This document shows positions 1 to 8,301 of a stretch of DNA of 47,675 nucleotides, in pieces; the first letter of the stretch is position 1; every line of letters starts with the position of its first letter. Below the pieces are notes generated by a model. It searched no databases, was not told where the DNA came from, and saw only the letters and a list, made by a program, of their open reading frames with translations. The DNA is taken from contig DAHVNW010000013.1 of assembly GCA_027319095.1 (NCBI GenBank), forward strand, positions 1-47,675, read 5' to 3'. The position numbers were made by a program, and so were the translations under genes. The DNA comes from a bacterium. GTDB lineage: Bacteria > SZUA-79 > Acidulodesulfobacterales > Acidulodesulfobacteraceae.

Positions 1-2
1 TT

Positions 3-32
3 AAAATAAATAAATTATAATTTATTTATTTT
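3..32. repeat. 30-bp perfect A/T-only palindrome
   Basis: The first bases form a perfect palindrome made only of A and T, centred between positions 17 and 18. It could be the end of a terminator for a gene outside the window, or low-complexity sequence. The rest of the stretch up to trpS (33-228) is AT-rich and holds no ORF I can support. I could not place a convincing promoter there. Confidence 0.3.
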
Positions 33-228
33 TTAGGTTAATATGATATATATAATTATTTAAAAAAATTGTCAATATATTTTTTAGCCTATGTTTTTCC
101 TTAGATTTTCCCCTTTTTCCAAGCTCTTAAAATTACCCCTTGTTTATATGGGGACAACATATTATAATTTTATAATTTAAAACTTGAAATATTAAATAAC
201 GTCATACCAAAAAATATAAAGAAAAATT

Positions 229-1290
229 ATGGAACCCGAAAAAGAAAACAGCGGAACGTTAATAAACTCCGCAATAGCCGACGAATCAAAATTTGAATAC
301 AAACGAATTTTAACGGGCGACAGGCCGACCGGCCCGTTGCATTTAGGCCACTATGCAGGTTCGCTGAAAAACAGGATAAGGCTGCAGGATAGATACGAAA
401 CCTTTATATTGATTGCCGATATTCAGGCGTTAACTACAAATTTCGAACACCCGGAAAAACTTAAGGAAAATATTTTTCTCGTCGCCTTGGACTATCTTTC
501 CGCAGGTATAGACCCAAATTTATCTACGATAGTTATTCAATCCATGATACCGGAAATTTCCGAACTGACGACTTTTTTTTCCATGCTCGTTTCCGTAAAT
601 CTGCTTAAACATAATCCCACGATTAAAACCGAAGCCAAGGAAAGGGGATATAAGGAATTAACATACGGTTTTCTCGGTTACCCTGTAAGCCAGACCGCCG
701 ATATAGCTATTTTTAAAGCGGACCTTGTCCCGGTGGGCATAGACCAGCTCCCGCATATAGAAATTGCCAGAAAAATAGTCAGAAAATTCAATGAACTATA
801 CTGCGGCAAATTAATAGAACCTTTTGCGCTGATAGGTAAATTTCCCAGGTTAGTCGGACTTGACGGAAACCTCAAAATGAGCAAATATTACGGAAACGCT
901 ATTAATCTTTCAGACGATTTCGATTCCATAAAAATTAAAATAAGGTCGGCATTGACGGACAAAAACAGAATTCATCCTGCTGATAAAGGAAACCCGGATA
1001 TATGCACGATATATTCCTACCATATGGCATTTTCGGACGAAACCCTCGTTAATGAAACAGGATATAATTGCAGAAACGGAAAAATAGGCTGCGTAAAATG
1101 CAAAGAAAATCTATTCGCCGTTATTAAAAACCTTCTCGAACCCATGAACGAAAGAAGAGCGCGTTATTTAAACAACAAAGACGAAATATGGGACATTATG
1201 CTTACCGGAACTAAAAAAGCAAGGCTTACCGCTATTGAAACCATAAAAGAAGTCAAAGAATCGATGAAAATATTATACGCGCCAGAATAA
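229..1290 (+). CDS. trpS: Tryptophanyl-tRNA synthetase with a [4Fe-4S]-type cysteine motif
   Basis: Class I aminoacyl-tRNA synthetase that charges tRNA-Trp with tryptophan in the cytoplasm. The HIGH-type signature is GPLHLGHYAGS, following the typical TrpRS start RILTGDRPTG. The KMSKS-type signature is KMSKYYGNA. At 353 residues it is slightly longer than usual, because about 23 residues precede the conserved beginning. No clear Shine-Dalgarno supports the first ATG, so an internal start is possible. Near the C-terminal anticodon-binding region it has C-x21-C-x6-C-x2-C (in PDIC...NCRNGKIGCVKC). This is almost the spacing (x22, x6, x2) reported for the iron-sulfur cluster of Thermotoga maritima TrpRS, so a bound [4Fe-4S] cluster is inferred. 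The gene stands alone, and the next gene has its own strong ribosome site. Confidence 0.95.
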   Translation: MEPEKENSGTLINSAIADESKFEYKRILTGDRPTGPLHLGHYAGSLKNRIRLQDRYETFILIADIQALTTNFEHPEKLKENIFLVALDYLSAGIDPNLSTIVIQSMIPEISELTTFFSMLVSVNLLKHNPTIKTEAKERGYKELTYGFLGYPVSQTADIAIFKADLVPVGIDQLPHIEIARKIVRKFNELYCGKLIEPFALIGKFPRLVGLDGNLKMSKYYGNAINLSDDFDSIKIKIRSALTDKNRIHPADKGNPDICTIYSYHMAFSDETLVNETGYNCRNGKIGCVKCKENLFAVIKNLLEPMNERRARYLNNKDEIWDIMLTGTKKARLTAIETIKEVKESMKILYAPE

Positions 1291-1447
1291 ATTTAATTTT
1301 CCATTAGAATGGCTATTTATTATAAAGCCTGTAAAAAAGAATTGCCTGTTGCAAATAAGCCGTCCATAATGTTATTCTATATATAATCAACGGAATGGAT
1401 AATTAAAAATTAAATATTGATTAAATTAAAATGGAGGAATTTCTGTA

Positions 1448-1825
1448 ATGGCTAACAAACTTTTTATTATGCTTCAAAACACTTCCCCGTCTAATCCTCA
1501 TGTTCTTGGAGCCCCCTTTTTTCAAGCTACGGCGGCTGCGACAATGGATTACGAAGTAGAAGTCGTACTTACTGCGGATGCAGGTCTTTTAATGAAAAAA
1601 GGCATCGCCGAAAATTTAAAGGTTAAAGAAGGAAGCCCTAAAACCGTTTATGATTTTATTAAAGAAGCGTATGAAGCCGGCGTAGTTTTTAAAGTATGCA
1701 CCCCGGCTTTAGAACTGAATAATTTTTCCAAAGAAGACCTTATAGATGAATGCAGCGGCGTGGTAGGCGGCGCATATGTCGTCGAATTGATAATGGACGA
1801 TGACGTGAAAACTCTTTCGTACTAA
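1448..1825 (+). CDS. DsrE/DsrF-like (sulfur-relay type) protein
   Basis: Small soluble 125-residue protein with the DsrE/F fold pattern: an N-terminal strand (KLFIMLQNT), a helix rich in alanine (FFQATAAATM), a strand VEVVLTADAG, and a later strand ending in a cysteine (FKVCTPALEL, Cys84). A second cysteine is Cys102 (ECSGVVGGAYVVEL). In this family a cysteine at the equivalent place of Cys84 carries persulfide in sulfur transfer, and such proteins are common in sulfur-metabolising bacteria. The start is well supported by GGAGGA at about 1433-1438. It sits alone between trpS and a lipoprotein gene with no rhodanese or TusA neighbour, so its exact partner is unknown. Family assignment is by sequence pattern only. 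Confidence 0.75.
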   Translation: MANKLFIMLQNTSPSNPHVLGAPFFQATAAATMDYEVEVVLTADAGLLMKKGIAENLKVKEGSPKTVYDFIKEAYEAGVVFKVCTPALELNNFSKEDLIDECSGVVGGAYVVELIMDDDVKTLSY

Positions 1826-1877
1826 AATAAATACCAATTTATTAAGTTAATTTAGTTATTTATGGAGGACGTTAAAA

Positions 1878-3584
1878 ATGAAAAAGTATTTTAAAGTAAT
1901 GTTCTTGCTTACAATCCCTCTTATGCTCGCCTTTGCGTTATCCGGCTGCGGCAGTTCCGGCTCCTCAAGTTCGAGTTCGCCGGCATCGAGTTCTACCTAT
2001 ACTGTTACCCCTGCCGGAGGAGGAGCAATAACTGGAGCAACGGTTAATCTATTGGCAAACGGCTCAACTTATTCATGCGCAGAAACAGCCTCCCCGGGAA
2101 CTTATTCATGTACTGTTTCCCCTGCTTTGCCGTCAAATGCCCCTATTCCTATGGAAATAACCGTTAGCGGCGGCAGTATTAATGGAGCAGCCTCGTCTTC
2201 CGACGTCGTTCTTGTAGCCTTAGCTAATTCCGACACTCCAACCGCAACGTCGATTCCAGTTAACGAACTTACGACAGCCGTTGCCATTACTACATCGGAA
2301 CTAAGCGGTTACGCAATAAATCCTTCAACGGGCGCCATAACGATACCTTCTTCCGATAATTCAACTATCTTAAGTAAAATTGATACTCTGGAAAGCGAAA
2401 TGAATTTTAATAACGGCAACATAACCGCGTCGTCGTCTCCATCGGTTCTTTCTTATCAAGTTACTGCCTTAGATACAGTTGCTAACGATATGGCTACCTG
2501 CGTAGATAATTCCGGCGATTGCTCAGGTTTAATGACTGCCAGCGGCGCTTCCTCTACGCCTACTACCGTTAATGTGGTTATAAACTTGTATTTAAACAAT
2601 AAAATTACCTCAACGAATCCATTTACATTTACACCCTCTACGAACGAATTTGAACCAAGCAGCGGAAGCAGTTCCGCCTTGGCAGGCTCAATTTCTTACC
2701 CTTTAAGTTATATCCCCTATAATACGGTGGAAACAGGTACATACGCTGTCGGAACTAATCCTCTCGGCATTGCCATAGACAGCTCCGGGGATGCGTGGGT
2801 AACGAATACCGGAAACGGCGACATCACGGAGTTAAGCCCGACAGGCGCGACTATCGGCACATACGCCGTCGGAACCAACCCTTTGAATCCATCCATCGAC
2901 AGCGCCGGCAATATATGGGTGCCAAATAACGGAAGCGGTACCGTCACGGAGTTAAGCCCAAAAGGCGCGACTATCGGCACATATAGTACCGGCGGAACCG
3001 GTCCAATGGGTACGGCTATCGACAGCGCCGGAAACATATGGGTAACAAATAACGGAAGCAACAACGTTACGGAGTTAAGCCCAAAAGGCTCAATTATCGG
3101 CATATATCAAGTAGGAGTCAGCCCATGCGGCATAACCATAGACAGCTCCGGGGATGCGTGGGTGGCAAATGTCGGAAGCGACACCGTCACGGAGTTAAGC
3201 CCGACAGGCGCGACTATCGGCACATACGCCGTCGGAAAGGGTCCTCACGGCATAGCTGCAAATAGTTCGGGAGACATATGGGTAGCGAATATGGGAAGCG
3301 ACAGCGTCACGGAGTTAAGCCCGACAGGCGCGACTATCGGCACATACGCCGTCGGAACCAGTCCCGATAATATAGCCTTAGATACTTACGGAGACGTGTG
3401 GGTAACGAACACGGGAAGCGGCAATGTTACGGAGTTAAGCCCGACAGGCGCGACAACTACCGGTATTTATAACGTTGGAACGAGTCCTCATGGCATAGCT
3501 ATAGATAAAACAGGAGACGTGTGGGTAGCGAATAACGGAAGCAACAACGTTACGGAGTTGTTTGGCGTTTGTTGTCCGGTGTAA
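1878..3584 (+). CDS. Lipoprotein with a seven-unit NHL/Vgb-like beta-propeller
   Basis: A 568-residue exported protein. Residues 1-23 are a lipoprotein signal peptide with lipobox LSGC (Cys24), followed by a Ser-rich linker. Residues about 36-290 contain a Thr/Ser-rich region with Ig-like or prealbumin-like character (GGAITGATVNLLANG, ASPGTYSCTV). Residues 288-567 are seven units of about 40 residues. Each has the pattern TYAVG.-P-GIAIDSSGDAWV-N-GS--VTELSPTGATIG, typical of streptogramin-lyase-like or NHL propellers, so one closed seven-bladed propeller is likely. It probably faces the periplasm or the cell surface. The ligand is unknown, and I do not call it a streptogramin lyase because that activity cannot be inferred from the repeats. 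The start is supported by GGAGG at 1863-1867. Confidence 0.85.
   Translation: MKKYFKVMFLLTIPLMLAFALSGCGSSGSSSSSSPASSSTYTVTPAGGGAITGATVNLLANGSTYSCAETASPGTYSCTVSPALPSNAPIPMEITVSGGSINGAASSSDVVLVALANSDTPTATSIPVNELTTAVAITTSELSGYAINPSTGAITIPSSDNSTILSKIDTLESEMNFNNGNITASSSPSVLSYQVTALDTVANDMATCVDNSGDCSGLMTASGASSTPTTVNVVINLYLNNKITSTNPFTFTPSTNEFEPSSGSSSALAGSISYPLSYIPYNTVETGTYAVGTNPLGIAIDSSGDAWVTNTGNGDITELSPTGATIGTYAVGTNPLNPSIDSAGNIWVPNNGSGTVTELSPKGATIGTYSTGGTGPMGTAIDSAGNIWVTNNGSNNVTELSPKGSIIGIYQVGVSPCGITIDSSGDAWVANVGSDTVTELSPTGATIGTYAVGKGPHGIAANSSGDIWVANMGSDSVTELSPTGATIGTYAVGTSPDNIALDTYGDVWVTNTGSGNVTELSPTGATTTGIYNVGTSPHGIAIDKTGDVWVANNGSNNVTELFGVCCPV
2739..3560 (+). repeat. Seven tandem units of about 120 bp coding for propeller blades
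   Basis: Seven consecutive units of 120-123 bp lie in frame within the lipoprotein gene. Parts are nearly identical at DNA level, notably the segment ACGGAGTTAAGCCCGACAGG and the following GCGACTATCGGCACATACGC. These recur between units 1/2, 4/5 and 5/6. Units 3 and 6 carry one extra codon, and the last unit ends early with FGVCCPV. The DNA-level identity points to recent unit duplication or conversion, so copy number may vary between strains. Confidence 0.85.
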
Positions 3585-3597
3585 AATGCGTAAAATA

Positions 3598-3632
3598 AAA
3601 AAATGGCCAGATTGAAATCTGGCCATTTTTTT
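3598..3632. terminator. Bidirectional rho-independent terminator
   Basis: Perfect 16-nt arms (3598-3613 and 3616-3631; core ATGGCCAGATT / AATCTGGCCAT) are flanked by A-runs on the left and T-runs on the right. It lies between two convergent genes, the lipoprotein gene ending at 3584 and the activase gene ending at 3664, so it can stop transcription from both sides. Confidence 0.9.
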
Positions 3633-3663
3633 ATTTTACTTTAATTTTATATCCTTTTCCTTG

Positions 3664-4311
3664 CTAAATACTATTTAGCGCGTATTCTTTAACCCCTTCA
3701 AGCAGGGTAAACCTATCTAACGTAACAGTTTCGCAGGACATAGATTCGACAAAAAGCCTGTTTCTGACAAGCCCGCCGGTAAGATATATTTTTTTAGGCT
3801 TTCTTGCAAATCTATACATAGAAACACATACGCCCTTGATTAACCTTGCCGCCGCGATTTCCGGTTCGATGCCGCCGGCAACGAGGTCAAAAACGTGCCC
3901 CATTCCAAGAAGCCCGCAAGTCGCCGTTATAAATTCCTTTTGCGGCTCTATTTTAGAATAGTCGATGTTTAGATAATTTCCAAGAATTTCAATCGCCTGT
4001 CCGGTAAACGCCCCGCATTCCGTATTCCAATCGGAATGAATAAAATTCCCGTCTTCTAACACGACATATTTTGCGTCTCTGGAACCGACGTCCAAGAGAG
4101 TGAAAGAGCTTTCTTTTATAAGACTTTTGCCTGCATTCGCAAGAGCTATAATTTCATTGACGGAACGGTTAGCGAACCTGTTTATATTGTGTCCGGTACC
4201 TATATCGGCTTTAAAAGTTTTTTCCAGGTCGGACACTCTTTTTACCGTTTTTTCGTTCGTTTCGGTATTCAATATTTTTGCGTAGGTCGTTCCCGCATCG
4301 AGCAGTATCAT
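3664..4311 (-). CDS. Short BadF/BadG/BcrA/HgdC-type ATPase (CoA-enzyme activase-like)
   Basis: A 215-residue protein of the ASKHA-fold activase family. The phosphate-1 loop is ILLDAGTTYAKI at the N-terminus and a second phosphate/acidic loop is LLDVGSRDAKYV (residues about 72-83). A GG-containing adenosine motif is YLTGGLVRN near residue 180. Two cysteines, Cys99 (ECGAFTGQ) and Cys132 (ATCGLLGMG), fall where HgdC-type activases have the ligands of the [4Fe-4S] cluster bridging the dimer. It is shorter than typical activases (about 260 residues). Relatives use ATP to drive one electron into 2-hydroxyacyl-CoA dehydratase or benzoyl-CoA reductase. The upstream partner at 4394-5308 is 82 bp away on the same strand, so a two-gene unit is likely. 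The true target is unknown. Confidence 0.75.
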   Translation of the reverse strand: MILLDAGTTYAKILNTETNEKTVKRVSDLEKTFKADIGTGHNINRFANRSVNEIIALANAGKSLIKESSFTLLDVGSRDAKYVVLEDGNFIHSDWNTECGAFTGQAIEILGNYLNIDYSKIEPQKEFITATCGLLGMGHVFDLVAGGIEPEIAAARLIKGVCVSMYRFARKPKKIYLTGGLVRNRLFVESMSCETVTLDRFTLLEGVKEYALNSI

Positions 4312-4393
4312 TTCTTTTCTCCCGTTTATATCGCTTTAAACCTTAAATTCCGCCGTAAATTCAAATGCAAAATCATTGTCAATCCTCAAAATT

Positions 4394-5308
4394 TCAGATG
4401 ACTTTATTTAATTGCAAAAATGCCGTAAGTTTTGCAACCGTGCTTCGCGTCAGCCCTATGTCCATATCTATAAACATTCCCTTTGGATGCTTTCTGGCAA
4501 GATAAGACGCAATGCCGGCTTTCGGACAAAAACTTTGCGAAAAGAAAACGGTCGGAACATCGGGATCGAATTCTAATTCTAATTTAAGATCGCCTGGCGT
4601 AAGATTTTCTATGCATCTCGTCCAACCGTATATATGTGTTTCATCAGGAAAATAATTTGCTATGGAAAAATCGCCCCACGGAGGAGTTCCCCAAAAAGCG
4701 CATTTAGGCTTAACGTATTCCGGTCTGAAAGGTTTTTTCTTTTCCATATCCCGATAAAAATAACCGGCTATTTTACCGAATTTTTCGTCCAAAGGAATGC
4801 CGCTTTTACATATGAAATCCCCTTTTTTTTCCTTGTCTTTATTTTTTACGCGCCTTAATTTAATTTTAAGCTCGTTTTCTATAAAATCTGCCACAAAACC
4901 CATTTCATTGCATCTGCAAATCTCCGAATCCTCGATTATTATTTCGGAAATAGGGTTTCTTCCCACTAAAACGGAATCCATAACGTCTTCGTTCCAATAA
5001 TCGGTTACCGATAAAATATTGGCTATTATTCTTTTTATTTGGGCGCAGTATGCCTTAGGAAGTATATTGTCTGTGGGTTCGGTTATAAGCTGATCTACTT
5101 TATACATATCGAGCGATAGTATTACAGCGCTTTTTTTGACTAATTCCTCCATAACGTTTCTCGGAGGAATACCTATTATACCCACGAATGGCTTATCTTT
5201 AGGATTTTGAAGAAACGATTTTTCCTTTCCTTTAACGAACCCGTGCCTCGTTAAAACCATATCATGCATCGGGTTATAATTATTGTCGGAATTTCCGCCG
5301 TTTTCCAA
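4394..5308 (-). CDS. Protein of unknown function paired with a short activase
   Basis: A 304-residue soluble protein I do not recognise with certainty. It begins with TTG, preceded by an AGAGGTG ribosome site. It has dispersed cysteines: YCAQ, ICRCNEMG, FICKSG, PKCAFWG, TRCIEN and SFCPKAG. It also has the conserved-looking blocks FVGIIGIPPRNVMEEL, FWGTPPWGDFSIANY and GMFIDMDIGLTRSTV. No signal peptide or membrane segment is visible. It lies 82 bp upstream of the short HgdC-like ATPase on the same strand. One possibility is that it is, or interacts with, the Fe-S target of that activase, as 2-hydroxyacyl-CoA dehydratase subunits do, but the classical HgdA/HgdB sequence pattern is not evident. 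The functional link rests on gene order only. Confidence 0.6.
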   Translation of the reverse strand: MENGGNSDNNYNPMHDMVLTRHGFVKGKEKSFLQNPKDKPFVGIIGIPPRNVMEELVKKSAVILSLDMYKVDQLITEPTDNILPKAYCAQIKRIIANILSVTDYWNEDVMDSVLVGRNPISEIIIEDSEICRCNEMGFVADFIENELKIKLRRVKNKDKEKKGDFICKSGIPLDEKFGKIAGYFYRDMEKKKPFRPEYVKPKCAFWGTPPWGDFSIANYFPDETHIYGWTRCIENLTPGDLKLELEFDPDVPTVFFSQSFCPKAGIASYLARKHPKGMFIDMDIGLTRSTVAKLTAFLQLNKVI

Positions 5309-5466
5309 TTTGAACGCACCTCTATCCCTACTTAATCGACTATCTGCAAACCGCTCTATGTTGGTAAACCTGTTTAGTCCGCAAAAGTATTAAGTTCAAT
5401 TAACTAAAAACCATCTTATAGGATTTTAGAAAATTAATAAATGACTTTCGTCACAAAATCGGCAGA

Positions 5467-6381
5467 TTAACAAATCTGGCAAATAAACTCCATGGCGGAA
5501 GTCGCCGCTAATGCTCCTTCGCCTACCGCCGTAGCCACCTGCAGCAATTTTTTGGAATGAGAGTCTCCCGCACAAAATACGCCGGGCATGGAAGTCATAA
5601 GCGTATAAGGGTCTGTTTTTACAAATCCGTTTTCGTCTTTGTCTATGTTTTTTAAAAAAGAAGTCTGCGGTTTTATGCCTATAAAAATAAAAACTCCTTC
5701 TACCGGGATGGTTTTTCTTTCTTTAGTTTTAATAAGTTCTATTGTAATAGATTCGACCGTTTTATTGCCGTTAATAGAAATCGGAATATGCTCCAGCTCC
5801 ATAATAACGTTAGCTGCATTATGCAGTCTTTCTTGTATTATTTTTTCTGCCCTAAATTCTTTCCTTCTATGAATCAAAACTATGGATTTTACGATTTTAG
5901 TCAGATAGTTAGCTTCTTTTAACGCGGCATCTCCTCCTCCTATTACGGCAATATCTTGGTCTTTAAAAAACGGTCCGTCGCACGTCGCGCAATATGATAC
6001 CCCTCTTCCGGTAAATTCTCTTTCGCCGGGTATATTAAGCCTTTTCGGAGATGCTCCTACGGCAATTATAATAGTCTTTGCCTGATAACTTTGGTTAACG
6101 CCTCTTAGCGTCTTATATTCTCCGCTATCGGTTATGTCTTTTATTTCGTCGTATATAATATTTAAACTAAGCCCTTTTGCATGTTCTTCAAATTTTTGCA
6201 TAAGTTCGATACCGGAAAGCGAAGGGAATCCCGGATAATTTTCTATGTTGTCGGTAAGGGCTATCTGTCCTCCCACCGCCATTTTTTCGATTAAAACGAT
6301 ATTAAGACGCGCCCTAAGAGCGTATATTGCAGCAGAGAGTCCGGCAGGTCCGCCACCGATAATAATTAAATCGTAAACCAT
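5467..6381 (-). CDS. trxB: Thioredoxin-disulfide reductase (NADPH)
   Basis: A 304-residue flavoprotein of the low-Mr thioredoxin reductase family, which passes electrons from NADPH to thioredoxin. The N-terminal FAD-binding motif is IIGGGPAGLSAA (residues about 7-18) and the redox-active pair is CATC (Cys131, Cys134). A second Rossmann motif is VIGGGDAAL. HRRKEFRA provides arginines typical of NADPH selection, and GVFCAGDS is the C-terminal FAD motif. Family members usually have an Arg-Gln pair after that GD, but here the segment reads KKLLQVATAVGEGALAA. The last residues are ICQIC, an extra CxxC at the very C-terminus that is unusual for this class. GAGGAGG upstream supports the start. It is divergent from the permease at 6550, with an (AT)n tract (6456-6470) in the shared region. 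Confidence 0.93.
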   Translation of the reverse strand: MVYDLIIIGGGPAGLSAAIYALRARLNIVLIEKMAVGGQIALTDNIENYPGFPSLSGIELMQKFEEHAKGLSLNIIYDEIKDITDSGEYKTLRGVNQSYQAKTIIIAVGASPKRLNIPGEREFTGRGVSYCATCDGPFFKDQDIAVIGGGDAALKEANYLTKIVKSIVLIHRRKEFRAEKIIQERLHNAANVIMELEHIPISINGNKTVESITIELIKTKERKTIPVEGVFIFIGIKPQTSFLKNIDKDENGFVKTDPYTLMTSMPGVFCAGDSHSKKLLQVATAVGEGALAATSAMEFICQIC

Positions 6382-6549
6382 CCGATTTTACCTCCTCATT
6401 ATTTTATGGTTGCCTTATATAGAAATGATTAATATAATATAATAACTATTAAATCATATATATATATATAAATCAAACAGATTTAATTACGGGATTTCGC
6501 AAAAATTATATGGTAAAATTAACTAAAAACTAAGTAAAGCCGTTAAATT

Positions 6550-8121
6550 ATGAAAAAATCATTAAATATTATACAGCTGACGTTTGCTTCTACAAGCGCG
6601 ATTATAGGTTCCGGCTGGCTTCTCGGCGTTTACGAAAGCGCAAGGTACGCCGGTCCGGCATCCATATTTTCTTGGTTTATAAGCGGTTTTGCCGTCCTGC
6701 TGATAGCGTTGGTTTACAGCGAACTTGGAGCGATGATTCCGGCGGCAGGAGGTCTGGCAAGATACCCTAAATACACGCACGGAGCGTTTTTAGGATTTAT
6801 AACGAGCTGGTTATTGATAATATCCGGCGCCGCCGTAAGCACAATAGAAACTGAAGCCACGGTCCAATACCTTAATTTTTACGTTCACGGACTTTTTATA
6901 AACGGATCGCTTACGGCAGTAGGGATGTTTTTTTCGTTCCTTATACTTTTAGTTTTTTTCCTGCTCAATTTTTTTGGAGCTAAAATATTTGCAAAAACCA
7001 ATACTTTTCTTACATATTTTAAAATTTTAATCGTCTTGACGGCTTCCATAGCCCTTATTTATATATCGGTTAAAAACGGTAATATAAAAAACCTCTCGGG
7101 ATATAATTTAATGCCTTACGGTTATGACGGAATCATGAAAAGCATATCTATGGGTGGCGTCATATTTTCCTATCTCGGCTTCAGGCAGGCGATAGACCTT
7201 TCTGGCGAAGCAAAAAATCCCGGTACGGACGTTCCGGCAGCCACGATAATTTCCGTAGTTATCGGAATCATAGTTTATACTTTGCTTGCGTTCAGCTTCA
7301 TAATATCGGTTCCAGATATTCATAACAATTCTTGGAATTCTTTAAATTTATCCTCGCCTTTCGTAAACTTATTAAATTTATACGGATTTCCCGCATTTGC
7401 CTTAATGGTAATAATCGGAGCGGTTATTTCGCCTTTCGCGACCGGTCTCGTATATATGGGAACTACCTCGAGAATCACGTTCGCCATGTCTAAGATGAAA
7501 TTTATGCCGAAAGGTTTCTATTTAAACTTAAACAGATACGGAACCGCTTATTTATCGCTGATTTTTACGTTTATTTTATCGGCTTTATACCTGCTTCCGT
7601 TTCCGAGCTGGCAGTCTTTGGTAAGCATAATTACCTCTGGCATAGTATTCACATATATTCTTGGGCCTGTCGGCCTAATGACGTTTAGAAAATTAGACCC
7701 GAAAAAAAAACGCCCTTTTTACCTGCCTTTTGCAAACGCCGTATCTTTATCGGCGTTTATAGTGGGAACCCTCATTATTTACTGGTCCGCCTTCGATACT
7801 TTATATAAACTATCGATAGGCATCGTTGCAGGAATTATAATTTTTATTTTAACTAATTTTAAAAAAATAAAAACAAAATTTAAACAAACCGTAATTCCTG
7901 GATTGTGGTTTTTATGCTATATAGCGGTTATTCTGCTTATATCTTATTTTGGAAGTAAAAATTTCGGCGGAAACAATACCGTTAAATCGCCTTACGATTT
8001 GGCGGTTGTAATTTTAGCCGCCGTCCTATTTTATTTTTTAGCGATTAAAACTTCTATAAGCAAAGAAGAGATGCAAATGATTATCGAAGAGGAGTTTATC
8101 GGGGAAGAATTTGAAATATAA
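6550..8121 (+). CDS. APC-superfamily amino acid permease
   Basis: A 523-residue integral membrane protein with about 12-14 hydrophobic segments. The first segment carries the helix-breaking SAIIGSGWLLG motif typical of APC transporters. Further family features are SELGAMIPAAGGLARY in segment 2 and IFSYLGFRQAIDLSGEAKNP in the segment 6 region. The protein ends in an acidic cytoplasmic tail (KEEMQMIIEEEFIGEEFEI). Substrates of the family are amino acids or polyamines taken up by proton symport or exchange, and the exact substrate cannot be read from sequence. No clear ribosome site precedes the ATG. It is transcribed away from trxB and ends 3 bp from the stop codon of the convergent CDGSH gene. 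Confidence 0.88.
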   Translation: MKKSLNIIQLTFASTSAIIGSGWLLGVYESARYAGPASIFSWFISGFAVLLIALVYSELGAMIPAAGGLARYPKYTHGAFLGFITSWLLIISGAAVSTIETEATVQYLNFYVHGLFINGSLTAVGMFFSFLILLVFFLLNFFGAKIFAKTNTFLTYFKILIVLTASIALIYISVKNGNIKNLSGYNLMPYGYDGIMKSISMGGVIFSYLGFRQAIDLSGEAKNPGTDVPAATIISVVIGIIVYTLLAFSFIISVPDIHNNSWNSLNLSSPFVNLLNLYGFPAFALMVIIGAVISPFATGLVYMGTTSRITFAMSKMKFMPKGFYLNLNRYGTAYLSLIFTFILSALYLLPFPSWQSLVSIITSGIVFTYILGPVGLMTFRKLDPKKKRPFYLPFANAVSLSAFIVGTLIIYWSAFDTLYKLSIGIVAGIIIFILTNFKKIKTKFKQTVIPGLWFLCYIAVILLISYFGSKNFGGNNTVKSPYDLAVVILAAVLFYFLAIKTSISKEEMQMIIEEEFIGEEFEI

Positions 8122-8124
8122 TTA

Positions 8125-8301
8125 TTACGATGAAACGTTTTCCGCTCCATCGCCGTTTCGTTTATTTAACGGTTCGTCGCAGCCGTGCCTTCCGTCGCAA
8201 TAAGGCAGCCTCGACGACAAACCGCATTTACAAAAATATAACGGCCTTTCTTTGACTTTGATTTTTAATTTATTAAAGTCTTTTTTATTCGGATTATTCA
8301 T
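8125..8301 (-). CDS. CDGSH iron-sulfur domain protein, 58 residues
   Basis: A small ORF of 58 codons beginning at ATG 8301 with AAGGT just upstream. It carries a complete CDGSH-type motif, CKCGLSSRLPYCDGRH (residues about 24-39). The three Cys and one His match the C-x-C-x2-[ST]-x3-P-x-C-D-G-x2-H rule for a [2Fe-2S] cluster bound by 3Cys:1His. Such single-domain proteins (mitoNEET-like) are small redox or Fe-S transfer proteins in the cytoplasm. The remainder is charged and poorly structured (KRNGDGAENVSS). It is convergent with the permease gene, with only 3 bp between the two stop codons. The partner is unknown. Confidence 0.88.
   Translation of the reverse strand: MNNPNKKDFNKLKIKVKERPLYFCKCGLSSRLPYCDGRHGCDEPLNKRNGDGAENVSS

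Noticed and set aside
2102-3103. Antisense ORFs inside the lipoprotein gene
   Set aside because: They lie opposite a well-supported coding frame with repeat structure, have no ribosome sites and no recognisable protein features. Similar shadow ORFs elsewhere in the window were dropped for the same reason.
1878-3584. Streptogramin (virginiamycin B) lyase
   Set aside because: The propeller repeats resemble that family, but the protein is a lipoprotein with a long N-terminal region, and the repeats alone do not show lyase activity.
3664-4311. Acetate kinase or other sugar-kinase-type ASKHA protein
   Set aside because: The two cysteines in activase-type positions and the TECGAFTG / ATCGLLGMG blocks fit the HgdC/BadF group better.
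6456-6470. (AT)n tract between trxB and the permease as an origin or regulatory switch
   Set aside because: It is a short simple-sequence run in a very AT-rich divergent promoter region, with no DnaA boxes or other supporting sequence seen.
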